Shown: in pieces, positions 54,793 through 63,509 of the stretch
Layout of the letters: every line of letters starts with the position of its first letter
Position numbering within the stretch: position 1 is the first letter of the stretch
NCBI RefSeq assembly: GCF_007741535.1
Contig: NZ_CP036525.1
Location: 4,526,001 to 4,590,000 of the forward strand
Direction of reading: 5' to 3'
From: Rubripirellula lacrimiformis
Lineage (GTDB): Bacteria > Planctomycetota > Planctomycetia > Pirellulales > Pirellulaceae
Length of the DNA stretch: 64,000 bases
The notes under the pieces: generated by a model
Told to the model about the DNA's origin: nothing
The model's input: the letters and a program-made list of their open reading frames with translations, nothing else
The model's database searches: none
Made by a program: the position numbers and the translations under genes

Positions 54793-57327
54793 ATGACTGC
54801 AACTCCCGCAATAGACGACGACATCTACACGACGGTCGATATCCTGGCCAGCGACTTCATCGCTCGCTATCGCAATGGTGATCGGCCCACCGTCGACGAG
54901 TACGCCGATCGTCATCCTGATATCAGCGAACCGATCCGCCGCATATTTCCGCTGGTCCTATCCGTCGAAAAGATCAAAATCGACCAGCAGACCGAAAGCG
55001 ACGGAAGCGCAACCCTTGCCGGACGACTGTTCGAGCGGCTGGGGGACTTTCGCTTGGTGCGGGAAATCGGTCGCGGTGGGATGGGCATCGTTTACGAAGC
55101 CCGTCAAGAGTCGCTCGAGCGAACGGTCGCGATCAAAATCCTGCCCAAGCAGTCATTGCTGGACAATGATGCGTTGAAGCGATTCCAGCATGAAGCCAAA
55201 ACGGCCGCTGCGATGCATCATTCCAACATCGTGCCCATCTTTGGCATCGGCGAGAACGATGGCACCCACTATTTGGTCATGCAGCTTGTTCGTGGCGAAT
55301 CGCTTGATCGACAAATCAAGTCCGAAAAGGCGACGTTCGATTTTGGCCGATCCGCAAAGATCGCCCGGCAGATCTCGGATGGTTTGGCGTATGCGCACGA
55401 CTGCGGGGTACTGCACCGCGACATCAAACCAGCCAACATTTTGATCGACGACGACGGCACGGCCCAGATCACAGACTTCGGTCTCGCCCGAAATGTATCG
55501 GACGATCCGACGATGTCACAAGCTTTGTGCGGAAGTCCACGCTACATGGCGCCCGAACGGCTTCGCGGCGTGTCGGATGAACGAAGCGATGTCCATGCCG
55601 TGGGGCTTACGCTTTACGAAATGATCTCAGGCACTCCCGCCTTTGAAAACACGTCACCCGATCAATGGATGGACGCGGTGCGCGCCCACCAGGTTCAATC
55701 ATTGCGTTCCCGTCGCCCAGATATCCCCGTTGACTTGGATACGATCGTTTCCAAAGCGATGAGCCCGGATCCGGCCGACCGCTACTGGAGTGCAGCCGAT
55801 TTACGCGATGACCTCGATCGGTTCTTGTCCGATGAACCGATTCATGCTCGGCGCACACCCATCGCACAACGTTTCGTTCGCTGGTTCCGACGGAATCCTC
55901 GGATCGCGATGGCAACAGCCGTTGCACTCTGCTCCCTCATCGTCGCAACGATCGCTTCGAGTGCGGGTTGGGCCTTCACGTCTGCTGCCAATCAACGTGC
56001 ACTGCAAGCACTGGAACAGTCTGAATTGACAACGGACTTGGCACTGCAGTCACTCGATGGTGTGGTGGACATTGTTTCGATGCCTTCGACGACAGTCGCC
56101 GATGTCGGGGTCGATGATTCGGCCGATATCACTTGGACGCTGAATCCTTCGCCCCAGTCGGCTCAGCTACTGCAGCGTATCCAGCCGCTCTACGAACGTT
56201 TGTCCCAGCAATCGCCATTGCGGGCCGACATCATTGGGCAAATGACACAGGCGACGATTCGACTAGCATCCATCCAACGTCAACTGGGACAAAGTTCCGC
56301 TGCGATTGATTCGCTGGAGCGCGGCGTGGAGGTCATTCAAACTCGCAGCGAACGGGCAGGCGTCGCTCTTGCTGACAAACAACATTGGCTGGCCAGCCTC
56401 GGCAACGAACTGGGCGAAGTCTATTCGGCAGAACGGCGTTTCGACGAAGCCGACCAAGCCTTCCTGGACGTGATCGCGGCGTTACAGAAGTTTCCCAGCG
56501 TGGATTCGAAGGCACAGTTGCAACTGGCACGTGCACACGTTGGACTCGGTGATCCGCCGATACAGCGACGTAGGCCCAATTCCGATCTGCAGGTTCAATC
56601 AACCAAACCACAGGACCATCTTCGGGTGGCTGGCGACTTGCTTGAATCGTTGCACACGGCAGACGCACACGTCGCCACCGTCGAAATTCTTCGTGCACGA
56701 GTTCGACTGGCTGAATCGCGTATCGAGCGTCGGCCAGGTAGACGCCGCGACGACTTCCGTGACGCCATCGACATCTTGCGAACACAACTGGCCGTCACCC
56801 CCACCGATGTCGCCCTTCGGTTCACGCTGGTCGAAGCCCTCGCGGGGGTAAATCTGCGCCGTGACATTCGTCATCCGCTTGACCGAATCGAAGCGGCAGC
56901 ACGATTGGAAGAGTCGTTGGATGAACTCCGGTCGCTACGGGTTCAATTTCCCGACACGCACGTGTTTTCAGTATCCGAAGTCCATATCCGACACAAACTT
57001 TCCAGTCTGGCCCGTTCGCAGCAGGACTACCCAGCCGCAGCCGAACAACTGGCTCAAGCCATTGCAATCCAGAGCTCACTTATCGCCCAGGCACCCAACA
57101 ATTTCTCTCACCGATGTTGGCGGGCACTTTTGTATCGGTCCGTTGCTGAAATTGCCCAAATGCAGGGTGACTCCACAGGTCAGCAAGCGGCGATCGCCAA
57201 TGCGGTGGCCGATCTGGACGCAATCGATCCATCGCAGAGCGACCACCCTTTTGTGAACCAAACGCGCCAAATCATTCGATCCCTTGAAACAGACAGGCAA
57301 GACGAAAATGCTAAAAGTTCCAACTAG
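54793..57327 (+). CDS. Transmembrane serine/threonine protein kinase
   Basis: 844 residues. The kinase domain spans about 86-345: glycine loop EIGRGGMGIVYEA, VAIKILPKQ with Lys115, HRDIKPANIL with Asp210, DFG at 228-230, and the YMAPERL activation segment. A single membrane helix lies at about 371-395 (AMATAVALCSLIVATIASSA). The C-terminal 440 residues are helical with TPR-like repeats (IDSLERGVEVIQ, LGEVYSAERRFDEADQAFL), facing outside if the kinase is inside. The short N-terminal part before the kinase is typical of planctomycete Pkn-type enzymes. It overlaps the thioredoxin-like gene by 20 bp. It may signal to the sigma factor upstream. Confidence 0.93.
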   Translation: MTATPAIDDDIYTTVDILASDFIARYRNGDRPTVDEYADRHPDISEPIRRIFPLVLSVEKIKIDQQTESDGSATLAGRLFERLGDFRLVREIGRGGMGIVYEARQESLERTVAIKILPKQSLLDNDALKRFQHEAKTAAAMHHSNIVPIFGIGENDGTHYLVMQLVRGESLDRQIKSEKATFDFGRSAKIARQISDGLAYAHDCGVLHRDIKPANILIDDDGTAQITDFGLARNVSDDPTMSQALCGSPRYMAPERLRGVSDERSDVHAVGLTLYEMISGTPAFENTSPDQWMDAVRAHQVQSLRSRRPDIPVDLDTIVSKAMSPDPADRYWSAADLRDDLDRFLSDEPIHARRTPIAQRFVRWFRRNPRIAMATAVALCSLIVATIASSAGWAFTSAANQRALQALEQSELTTDLALQSLDGVVDIVSMPSTTVADVGVDDSADITWTLNPSPQSAQLLQRIQPLYERLSQQSPLRADIIGQMTQATIRLASIQRQLGQSSAAIDSLERGVEVIQTRSERAGVALADKQHWLASLGNELGEVYSAERRFDEADQAFLDVIAALQKFPSVDSKAQLQLARAHVGLGDPPIQRRRPNSDLQVQSTKPQDHLRVAGDLLESLHTADAHVATVEILRARVRLAESRIERRPGRRRDDFRDAIDILRTQLAVTPTDVALRFTLVEALAGVNLRRDIRHPLDRIEAAARLEESLDELRSLRVQFPDTHVFSVSEVHIRHKLSSLARSQQDYPAAAEQLAQAIAIQSSLIAQAPNNFSHRCWRALLYRSVAEIAQMQGDSTGQQAAIANAVADLDAIDPSQSDHPFVNQTRQIIRSLETDRQDENAKSSN

Positions 57328-58582
57328 AAACGTTCGCTGGAAAGTCGCGTTGTGCATGATTCTGTTCACACCGTATCTGGCCATCGCACAACCCGGTCAG
57401 CGTTCGCGACGAGGCCAGAATCCTGGCCCCGGCGGAGGCGGACGGCAACCCATGGTACTTAGCAAGGGTCAGTTGCCCGATGTCGACGCGTTCACGGCCG
57501 AAGGGACTCCGATCAAAGTGCGTGACCTGATCCAGGGCAAGTTCACGGTCATCAAAACAGGCTGCCTGACTTGTCCCGAATTCCTTAACGCGTACAAGGA
57601 ACTTGAAGCGACCGCAACCGATTATGAAAAGATGGGCGTACAGTTTTTCTACATCTACCAAAGCCTTCGGCATCCAGAGCGCGAAGGATACGTGCAGCCA
57701 CAAAATGACAATGAACGTTTGCTGCACGTTGCGGCCGCCAAGAAACGACTTGGAACGAACGTTCCGTGGATCGCTGACACGATCGACGATTCGTTTCGAA
57801 TTGCCATGAAGACAAACTCCAATTCAGTGTTCGTCATTTCCCCAGAGTCGGAAATCGTCTACGCCGCCGACCGGATGAATGGAAACGGTCTACGGCAAGC
57901 GCTGGTCGATCTGGTCGGGCCAGTCGACAATCCCACTTCGACAGCTGACTTGACTTTCCCCAACATGCCACGGTTTCCAGCAACGAATGTGACCAACGAC
58001 ATTCGCGTGGAGCGGCCACAGGGTTTGGTAATCCTGAAGACGACGCCCACCAAGCCGCAGGAGACCTACTATGTCAAGCTTCGTGCCGAAGCGGAACAGT
58101 CGGTTTTGGATAGCGGCACAGGCGACCTCTATCTGGGCTTCTTTCCCGACCCCATTCACGACGCCCACTGGAACAATTTGACGCCTGGGATGAAGTATGT
58201 GTTGGAAGTGCCAGACGGTGTGACCATCACGCCGGCAACCGCTGTCGCCAACAAGGGGCCCGGCGATAGCGACACCGAGCCGCGGCAATTCAAGCTATCG
58301 GTCAGCGCCGATAAACCACCGGGCGACATCAAGCTAAAACTTCACTACTACGCCTGCTCGCCGGGAATGTGCAAAGCGATGACGCATGAGTACACCATTG
58401 CGTTTCAAGACATGGATCGCAACTCACGCACCTACAGCTTCAATCGAGGCCAAGGCGGCCCCGGCGGAGGCAGCCAACCAAGCAACCGCCAATTTGGGCC
58501 GCGAAGGCAACGCGGATTCGGTCCCGGGCGTGCGGGCGGTCAACCCAATCGCGGCAATTCAGGACGCAATGGCGGTCGATAG
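57308..58582 (+). CDS. Exported thioredoxin-fold (redoxin-like) protein
   Basis: A 424-residue secreted protein with leader WKVALCMILFTPYLAIAQ. The thioredoxin-like domain (about 55-215) has LPDVDAFTAEGTPIKVRDL, FTVIKTGCLTCPEF with the CxxC pair, and FFYIYQSLRHPEREGYVQP, which recalls deiodinase-like members of the fold. A second beta-rich domain follows, ending with LHYYACSPGMCKAMTHEYTI, reminiscent of DsbD N-terminal domains. The tail from about 380 is low complexity, rich in Gly, Arg, Asn and Gln. ATG 57308 lies within the kinase gene, so the two are probably translated together. A thiol redox role outside the cytoplasm is likely. Confidence 0.83.
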   Translation: MLKVPTRNVRWKVALCMILFTPYLAIAQPGQRSRRGQNPGPGGGGRQPMVLSKGQLPDVDAFTAEGTPIKVRDLIQGKFTVIKTGCLTCPEFLNAYKELEATATDYEKMGVQFFYIYQSLRHPEREGYVQPQNDNERLLHVAAAKKRLGTNVPWIADTIDDSFRIAMKTNSNSVFVISPESEIVYAADRMNGNGLRQALVDLVGPVDNPTSTADLTFPNMPRFPATNVTNDIRVERPQGLVILKTTPTKPQETYYVKLRAEAEQSVLDSGTGDLYLGFFPDPIHDAHWNNLTPGMKYVLEVPDGVTITPATAVANKGPGDSDTEPRQFKLSVSADKPPGDIKLKLHYYACSPGMCKAMTHEYTIAFQDMDRNSRTYSFNRGQGGPGGGSQPSNRQFGPRRQRGFGPGRAGGQPNRGNSGRNGGR

Positions 58583-58883
58583 CCAAGCCAGCAGAATGGA
58601 CGCGGCAGGTGCCGGACAGGCGGGCGACTAGCGTCGTTCACATCAAGCCGCCTGCCAATTTGGACGGACATCGGACAAGTTCGTCTTTTCCGGTGATAAC
58701 GCCCCGGACTTTGGTGATGCGCGACGGTGCACCCACGCGGTGGCACTTGACGCGTTCAGAACGTTGGCTGGATCGAATCGAACGCGATCGACCGCGCTAG
58801 ATCGCGGCCTTGGCAGGTTTCGAATAAGGAATCCGCAGCAAAGAACTCGCCATTGCCAATAGAATCCCTGGCAGCGACCCACC
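58583..58883. other. Intergenic stretch before the ECF42-type operon
   Basis: About 300 bp between the redoxin-like gene and the sigma factor gene. A 63-codon frame exists but has no similarity or leader. The promoter of the ECF operon is expected here; no clear GGAAC-type ECF box can be assigned by eye. Confidence 0.4.
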
Positions 58884-60197
58884 ATGAGCGAGAAACGCTG
58901 CCTAGCCGGTGCCTTCTTCCCAAAAGATCCAGCCGAAGTGAAAATCACTCGGATGACTGGACAGGTTCATCAACAAATCGAACAGATCTACCACGAAGCA
59001 TCGCGACAGATCTTCGCTTCGCTTGCTCGTGCGCTACGCGACCTGGACCTGGCCGAAGATGCAATGCAGGAGGCGTTCGCATCGGCCACGCTGCAGTGGC
59101 CTGGGGATGGAATCCCCGAAAACCCCGTCGCTTGGCTCATCACGACAGGCCGATTCAAGGCGGTCGATGCGATTCGCCGACGCGAAAAGCTAAAACAGAT
59201 CAGCACAGAGGTTGCCGCACGCATGCATCGGGTCGCTGCAGCAAACGCATCCCATGCCGCAACGGAAATCGAAGACGACCAGTTGCGGCTGATCTTCACC
59301 TGTTGTCACCCAGCGATCGATCAGAATGTTCAGGTCCCGCTAACACTTCGCGAGGTTTGCGGACTGACAACCGACGAGATAGCCAGGGCGTTCCTGACAA
59401 CGCCAACAACCATGGCCCAGCGAATCGTTCGTGGGAAAGCCAAGATTCGTGATGCGGCGATTCCTTTTGTCATTCCAGATCTCGCTGAACTGCCCGAGCG
59501 TCTAGATTCCGTGCTTTCGGTGATCTATCTGATCTTTAACGAAGGCTACTCGGCATCAAGCGGAGACTCGATCACGCGTTCCGATCTATCGGGCGAGGCG
59601 ATTCGACTGTGTCGCTTGGTGCTGCAGTTGTTGGACGACGCCGAAGTGGTGGGACTGTTGGCGCTGATGCTGCTTCATGAATCTCGCCGGGAAACACGTC
59701 AGACCAACGCAGGCGACATCGTCCTGTTGGCGGACCAAGATCGAAGCCGCTGGGATCGAAACCTGATTGACGAGGGCCAGCGATTGATTGAACGTTCGCT
59801 CGCCACCCGCCACTTTGGATTCTACACGATCCAAGCAGCCATCTCGGCCGTGCACGCGGGTGCCGTGACCGCCGACGGTACGGACTGGGACCAAATCGTG
59901 TCGCTGTACGACGTCCTGTTTCGGATTGAACCAACCTCGGTCATCGAACTCAACCGAGCCGTTGCCGTGGCGATGCGAGACGGATCGATCGCTGGGCTGG
60001 AAATCATCGACGCGATTCTAAAACGCGGTGATCTGGTGGGCTATTCGCTCGCTCATTCCGCTCGTGGCGAGCTGCTTCGGCGTGTTGGTCGAATGCCGGA
60101 AGCCATCGAAGCGTTCGAAACGGCTTTGACGCTGACTGAACAAGCATCCGAGCAGCGTTTTCTCCGAGAGAAACTGAGAAATTTGCGATTGTCGTGA
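58884..60197 (+). CDS. ECF42-type sigma factor with C-terminal TPR-like domain
   Basis: A 437-residue sigma factor, more than twice the usual ECF length. Region 2 is VHQQIEQIYHEASRQIFASL to LDLAEDAMQEAFASATLQW; region 4 is LPLTLREVCG-like VPLTLREVCGLTTDEIARAF with TPTTMAQRIVRGKAKI. The extension (about 190-437) contains IYLIFNEGYSASSG, LLALMLLHESRRETR, FGFYTIQAAISAVHA and PTSVIELNRAVAVAM, the DUF6596/TPR-like part that regulates ECF42 members in place of an anti-sigma factor. A start at ATG 58953 would also suit the family N terminus. Six genes of YCII, VOC and DoxX type follow, as in other ECF42 loci. Confidence 0.92.
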   Translation: MSEKRCLAGAFFPKDPAEVKITRMTGQVHQQIEQIYHEASRQIFASLARALRDLDLAEDAMQEAFASATLQWPGDGIPENPVAWLITTGRFKAVDAIRRREKLKQISTEVAARMHRVAAANASHAATEIEDDQLRLIFTCCHPAIDQNVQVPLTLREVCGLTTDEIARAFLTTPTTMAQRIVRGKAKIRDAAIPFVIPDLAELPERLDSVLSVIYLIFNEGYSASSGDSITRSDLSGEAIRLCRLVLQLLDDAEVVGLLALMLLHESRRETRQTNAGDIVLLADQDRSRWDRNLIDEGQRLIERSLATRHFGFYTIQAAISAVHAGAVTADGTDWDQIVSLYDVLFRIEPTSVIELNRAVAVAMRDGSIAGLEIIDAILKRGDLVGYSLAHSARGELLRRVGRMPEAIEAFETALTLTEQASEQRFLREKLRNLRLS

Positions 60198-60318
60198 CTG
60201 CGAGTTGCTTGTCGCGCAGAAACATTTCTCGAAATGGTCAAACGGCTGTCGATTCCGGGCGTCGCGGTTCGACTAGATGTCACAAAGCCTGAAAACAACG
60301 CCATTCCCGGAGCTCAAC

Positions 60319-60705
60319 ATGAAATTCATTTGTCTTGGCTATTCCGACCATTCAAAGTTCGCAGCGATGACGGAATCTGAAATGGCCGAGTTGATGGACG
60401 AATGCTTTGCCTATGACGATGTCCTTCGCAAAGGGGGTCACTTCGCCGGCGGCGAAGCTCTGCAAGCCGCCGATCAAGCGGTCACATTGCGGCACCGGAA
60501 TGGGACAACCGAAGCAACCGATGGGCCGTACGCGGAAACCAAGGAGCAACTTGGCGGCATCCTGATCCTTGAAGCCAACGACATGGCGCACGCTGTGCAA
60601 CTGATGTCCAAGCATCCGGGAGTCAAAGTGGGACCGTTCGAGATCCGCCCCGCCGACGAGACGATCAACGCGATGATCGACGCACGCAATCAGGCAACCC
60701 AATAG
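60319..60705 (+). CDS. YCII-family (DGPF) protein 1
   Basis: A 128-residue single-domain protein of the YCII-related family. The family motif appears as [20 protein letters not shown] near the centre, with [10 protein letters not shown] at the start and [11 protein letters not shown] near the end. YCII domains adopt a ferredoxin-like fold with a conserved His/Asp pair and no settled reaction in this group. ATG 60319 is chosen because MKFICLGY is the family start; the earlier frame adds 14 unmatched residues. It is the first target gene behind the ECF42 sigma factor, in line with the known genomic pairing. Confidence 0.9.
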   Translation: MKFICLGYSDHSKFAAMTESEMAELMDECFAYDDVLRKGGHFAGGEALQAADQAVTLRHRNGTTEATDGPYAETKEQLGGILILEANDMAHAVQLMSKHPGVKVGPFEIRPADETINAMIDARNQATQ

Positions 60706-60722
60706 CGACCGGGAGAAATACA

Positions 60723-61568
60723 ATGAGAGTCATGGTTATCGTGAAAGCATCACCGAGTTCTGAGGCAGGCGAGTTGCCCAGCACGCAGTTGCTCGAAGCA
60801 ATGGGCAATTTCAACGAGCAGCTCGTCAAAGCCGGCATCATGAAATCTGGTGACGGGCTGAAGCCGAGCTCGACGGGTGTGCGAGTTCGCTTCCGCGGCG
60901 ACGAGCGGATCGTTACGGATGGACCGTTTGTCGAAACGTCCGAAGTGATCGCTGGCTATTGGGTGTGGGAGGTCGCTTCGATGGACGAAGCCGTCCAGTG
61001 GGCGAAGCGGTGCCCCAATCCGATGAAGGAAGAGTCGGACATCGAAATCCGCCCATTTTTCGAAATGGACGATTTCGCAGCGAACGATCCAGACGGTAAG
61101 GTCGCCGCCCACGAAGACCGATTACGGACCTCGGTCGCGATGCAGGACAGCACGCTCGCACCGTATCTGTTCTTTGCAGGCCGCTGCGACGAAGCAATAG
61201 AGTTCTACAAGCACGCTCTCGGTGCAACCGTTGCAATGCTGATGCGTTTCAACGAGAGTCCCGACCCGGTTCCCAAGGGCATGCTCGCGGATGGGTTTGA
61301 AACCAAAGTGATGCACGCGACCGTTCACATCGGAAAGCTGACGGTCATGTGTTCCGACGGATGCGATGACAAGTCAACCTTTGACGGATTTCGGCTTGCA
61401 CTATCTCTCCCCTTGGAAGACGACTGCAAACGCGTCTTTGATTCGCTTGCCCAAGACGGAAAAATCGACATGCCGCTTAGCAAAACGTTCTGGTCACCAC
61501 TGTACGGAATGGTCACCGACAAGTTTGGCGTTGGCTGGATGGTGATGGTGCCCGGCGACAATTCTTGA
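60723..61568 (+). CDS. YCII (DGPF) domain fused to a PhnB-like VOC domain
   Basis: A 281-residue fusion. Residues 1 to about 120 are a YCII domain (MRVMVIVKASPSSEAGELP, TDGPFVETSEVIAGYWVWEV, EIRPFFEMDDF). Residues from about 140 are a VOC/PhnB domain (TLAPYLFFAGRCDEAIEFYK, GATVAMLMRFNESPD, KVMHATVHIGKLTVMCSDG, MVTDKFGVGWMVM). PhnB-type proteins resemble glyoxalases and 3-demethylubiquinone methyltransferase-like folds but mostly lack assigned substrates. GGGAGAA stands before the ATG. The fusion joins the two families otherwise found as separate genes in this operon, suggesting that they act together. Confidence 0.9.
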   Translation: MRVMVIVKASPSSEAGELPSTQLLEAMGNFNEQLVKAGIMKSGDGLKPSSTGVRVRFRGDERIVTDGPFVETSEVIAGYWVWEVASMDEAVQWAKRCPNPMKEESDIEIRPFFEMDDFAANDPDGKVAAHEDRLRTSVAMQDSTLAPYLFFAGRCDEAIEFYKHALGATVAMLMRFNESPDPVPKGMLADGFETKVMHATVHIGKLTVMCSDGCDDKSTFDGFRLALSLPLEDDCKRVFDSLAQDGKIDMPLSKTFWSPLYGMVTDKFGVGWMVMVPGDNS

Positions 61569-61607
61569 CGCGAAATGAAATGGCAAGAAACAATGAAAGA
61601 GACCCAA

Positions 61608-61985
61608 ATGGACATCAATCCGGTTTGCTGGTTCGAGATCTACGTGCAGGATATGGCTAGAGCAACAGCGTTCTACGAAACCGTTCTCGACGTCCAACTG
61701 GAGACGCTGCCAGCTCCCAGCGACGACATCGAACTGATGGCATTCCCGATGTCGATGGATCGTCCGGGAGCGGCTGGCGCATTGACCAAAATGGACGGAA
61801 TCCAGCCGGGCGGAAACAGTACGCTGGTCTACTTTGCTTGCGACGACTGTGCAACGCAAGCGTCACGCATCCAGGGTGCAGGAGGCCGCGTCCAGAAACC
61901 GAAGACCTCCATCGGCCCATACGGCTTCATGGTGTTGGCGGTCGACACCGAGGGCAACATGTTTGGACTCCACTCACAGAAATGA
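61608..61985 (+). CDS. VOC-family (glyoxalase-like) protein
   Basis: A 125-residue protein with one vicinal oxygen chelate domain: INPVCWFEIYVQDMARATAF, then YETVLDVQLE, ELMAFPMSMDRPGAAGAL, STLVYFACDDCATQASR and YGFMVLAVDTEGNMFGLHSQ. The Glu in WFEI and the final EGN segment match metal-site positions of the family. Three in-frame ATG codons exist (61575, 61593, 61608); 61608 is chosen because the domain begins at once and AAAGAGA lies upstream. Its stop overlaps the next start as ATGA, so translation is coupled. Reaction unknown. Confidence 0.85.
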   Translation: MDINPVCWFEIYVQDMARATAFYETVLDVQLETLPAPSDDIELMAFPMSMDRPGAAGALTKMDGIQPGGNSTLVYFACDDCATQASRIQGAGGRVQKPKTSIGPYGFMVLAVDTEGNMFGLHSQK

Positions 61986-62476
61986 ACCCAATGCGACCTA
62001 CGATTACACCTTGTCTATGGTTTGACGACAACGCCGAGGAAGCGGCAGAGTTCTATACGTCGGTCTTCGACGGTTCCAGAATCCTGCACAAGATGATCGC
62101 CCATGATGACTGGCCGGGCGGCAAGATCGGCGACGTCATCATGGTTGATTTTGAACTCAAAGGTCAGCCCTACCAGGCCCTTGGTGGCGGTCCCAGCGAT
62201 CCCTTCAATGATCGCGTTTCGCTATCGGTCACCTGTGCAGACCAAGCGGAAGTCGATCGCTATTGGGATCGACTTACCGCCGATGGCGGCGAACCAATCA
62301 TGTGTGGATGGCTGAAGGATAAGTTCGGCATGCGATGGCAAATCGTTCCCGAGGAATTCTTCCAACTGGTCAACGACAAGGACCCCCAAAAATCGCGACG
62401 CGTCATGCAAGCGATGACCCAAATGGTGAAGCTGGATGTCGCAAAACTAAGACAAGCACATGAAGGGCAAGAATGA
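61982..62476 (+). CDS. PhnB-like VOC protein
   Basis: A 164-residue protein of the PhnB/3-demethylubiquinone-methyltransferase-like VOC group: ITPCLWFDDNAEEAAEFYTS, VFDGSRI, GDVIMVDFELKGQPYQALGG, FNDRVSLSVTCADQAEVDRY and CGWLKDKFGMRWQIVPEEF. The family name comes from similarity only; no methyltransferase motif is present. ATG 61982 overlaps the stop before it, and its own stop overlaps the DoxX start, each as ATGA. A second ATG at 61991 would also serve. It belongs to the ECF42 operon. Confidence 0.88.
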   Translation: MNPMRPTITPCLWFDDNAEEAAEFYTSVFDGSRILHKMIAHDDWPGGKIGDVIMVDFELKGQPYQALGGGPSDPFNDRVSLSVTCADQAEVDRYWDRLTADGGEPIMCGWLKDKFGMRWQIVPEEFFQLVNDKDPQKSRRVMQAMTQMVKLDVAKLRQAHEGQE

Positions 62477-62880
62477 ACCGCACCAGAAAACTGCGTACCA
62501 CCGGGTGGGTATTGAGCGGACTTATCTCAGTGTTTTTGATCGGTGCAAGTGCCAGCGGAAAGCTCACATCGTGGGAAGGCAAGGCGGAGATGTTCGCCAA
62601 GATGGGTTGGAGCGAAGACGTCATGTTCAGGATCGGCATCGTCGAAGTCGTGATTGCGGTGCTGTTTTTGGTTCCCCGCACGGCATTCGTCGCAACCATT
62701 CTGCTGGCTGCTTACCTGGGCGGCGCAACCGCAACGCACGTCCGTGTGGGAGAGGCATTCTTCATTCCGATCGTCTTGGGTGTCCTGGCTTGGATCGCCC
62801 TTGGACTTCGGCAACCAGAGGTACTCCGCCTAGCATTTGGAAAGCCGAGCCAACACCCCGAATCGAAAGGACTGAAATGA
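62473..62880 (+). CDS. DoxX-family membrane protein
   Basis: A 135-residue membrane protein with four hydrophobic segments: TTGWVLSGLISVFLIGASAS, GIVEVVIAVLFLVPRTAFVA, ILLAAYLGGATATHVRVGE and FIPIVLGVLAWIALGL. The order ASGKLTSW, MFAKMGWSED and YLGGATATHVR is typical of the DoxX/DUF4260-like small four-helix proteins that appear beside redox or stress genes. It overlaps the genes on both sides by 4 bp (ATGA). DoxX members are linked to thiosulfate or quinone redox in a few cases, but no substrate is assigned here. Confidence 0.87.
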   Translation: MNRTRKLRTTGWVLSGLISVFLIGASASGKLTSWEGKAEMFAKMGWSEDVMFRIGIVEVVIAVLFLVPRTAFVATILLAAYLGGATATHVRVGEAFFIPIVLGVLAWIALGLRQPEVLRLAFGKPSQHPESKGLK

Positions 62881-63230
62881 AATACATGCTGCTGATCTAT
62901 GCGTCGGAAGACTGTTGGACGGGGGACGAGCGCAAGGAGTGCATGATCGAATCGATGGCAATCTGCAAGGAACTGGAAGCCGAAGGCAAGTGGATCGCCT
63001 CGTCGCCACTACACTCCGTCGAGACGGCGACCAGCGTCAGAGTGCGCGATGGGCGAAGACAAATCACCGACGGTCCGTTCGCAGAGACGACCGAACAACT
63101 CGGTGGATACTACATCATCGATGTTGAAGACCTGGACGAAGCGATCGCCATCGCTGCCAGGATTCCGCCCGCAAAAAAAGGCACGGTCGAGATTCGCCCA
63201 CTATTCCCGCTGCCGGAGGTCCCACGATAG
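62877..63230 (+). CDS. YCII-family (DGPF) protein 2
   Basis: A 117-residue YCII protein: MKYMLLIYASEDCW at the start, then KWIASSPLHSVETATSVRVR, TDGPFAETTEQLGGYYIIDV with the exact DGPF motif, and GTVEIRPLFPLPEVPR at the end. It is the last gene of the operon and is coupled to the DoxX gene by an ATGA overlap, which also fixes its start. It is the third YCII domain in this operon. A role in peroxide or aldehyde metabolism has been suggested for the family but is not established. Confidence 0.9.
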   Translation: MKYMLLIYASEDCWTGDERKECMIESMAICKELEAEGKWIASSPLHSVETATSVRVRDGRRQITDGPFAETTEQLGGYYIIDVEDLDEAIAIAARIPPAKKGTVEIRPLFPLPEVPR

Positions 63231-63509
63231 ATCGATGCCCGCGATCTCAGACCATCGATCCGTCTGCCTGGCCGCAATCATCTGGTTGTCGCTCGCACAC
63301 GAATCGGGCCAATGAATCGGCTTGGCCGCAGGAGTCGTCCACGATCGGTCTAGTCGATCGAATTCTATTCCAAGTCAGCGTCTCGATCGCGAACATTTTA
63401 CGGTTCACGCCCCGTTGAATTCACTGCCAGATCGTTCCTGACATAGCACTTCGGCTTGTCGATCCGGCAATGACACTCTGAAACCCTATCCCAGCATCCG
63501 GCGAATACC

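Noticed and set aside
54147-54881. 244-codon overlapping frame within the EF-hand gene
   Set aside because: It arises from the repetitive Gly/Arg-coding linker, lacks any domain and runs into the kinase start. The EF-hand frame has a leader and four complete calcium loops.
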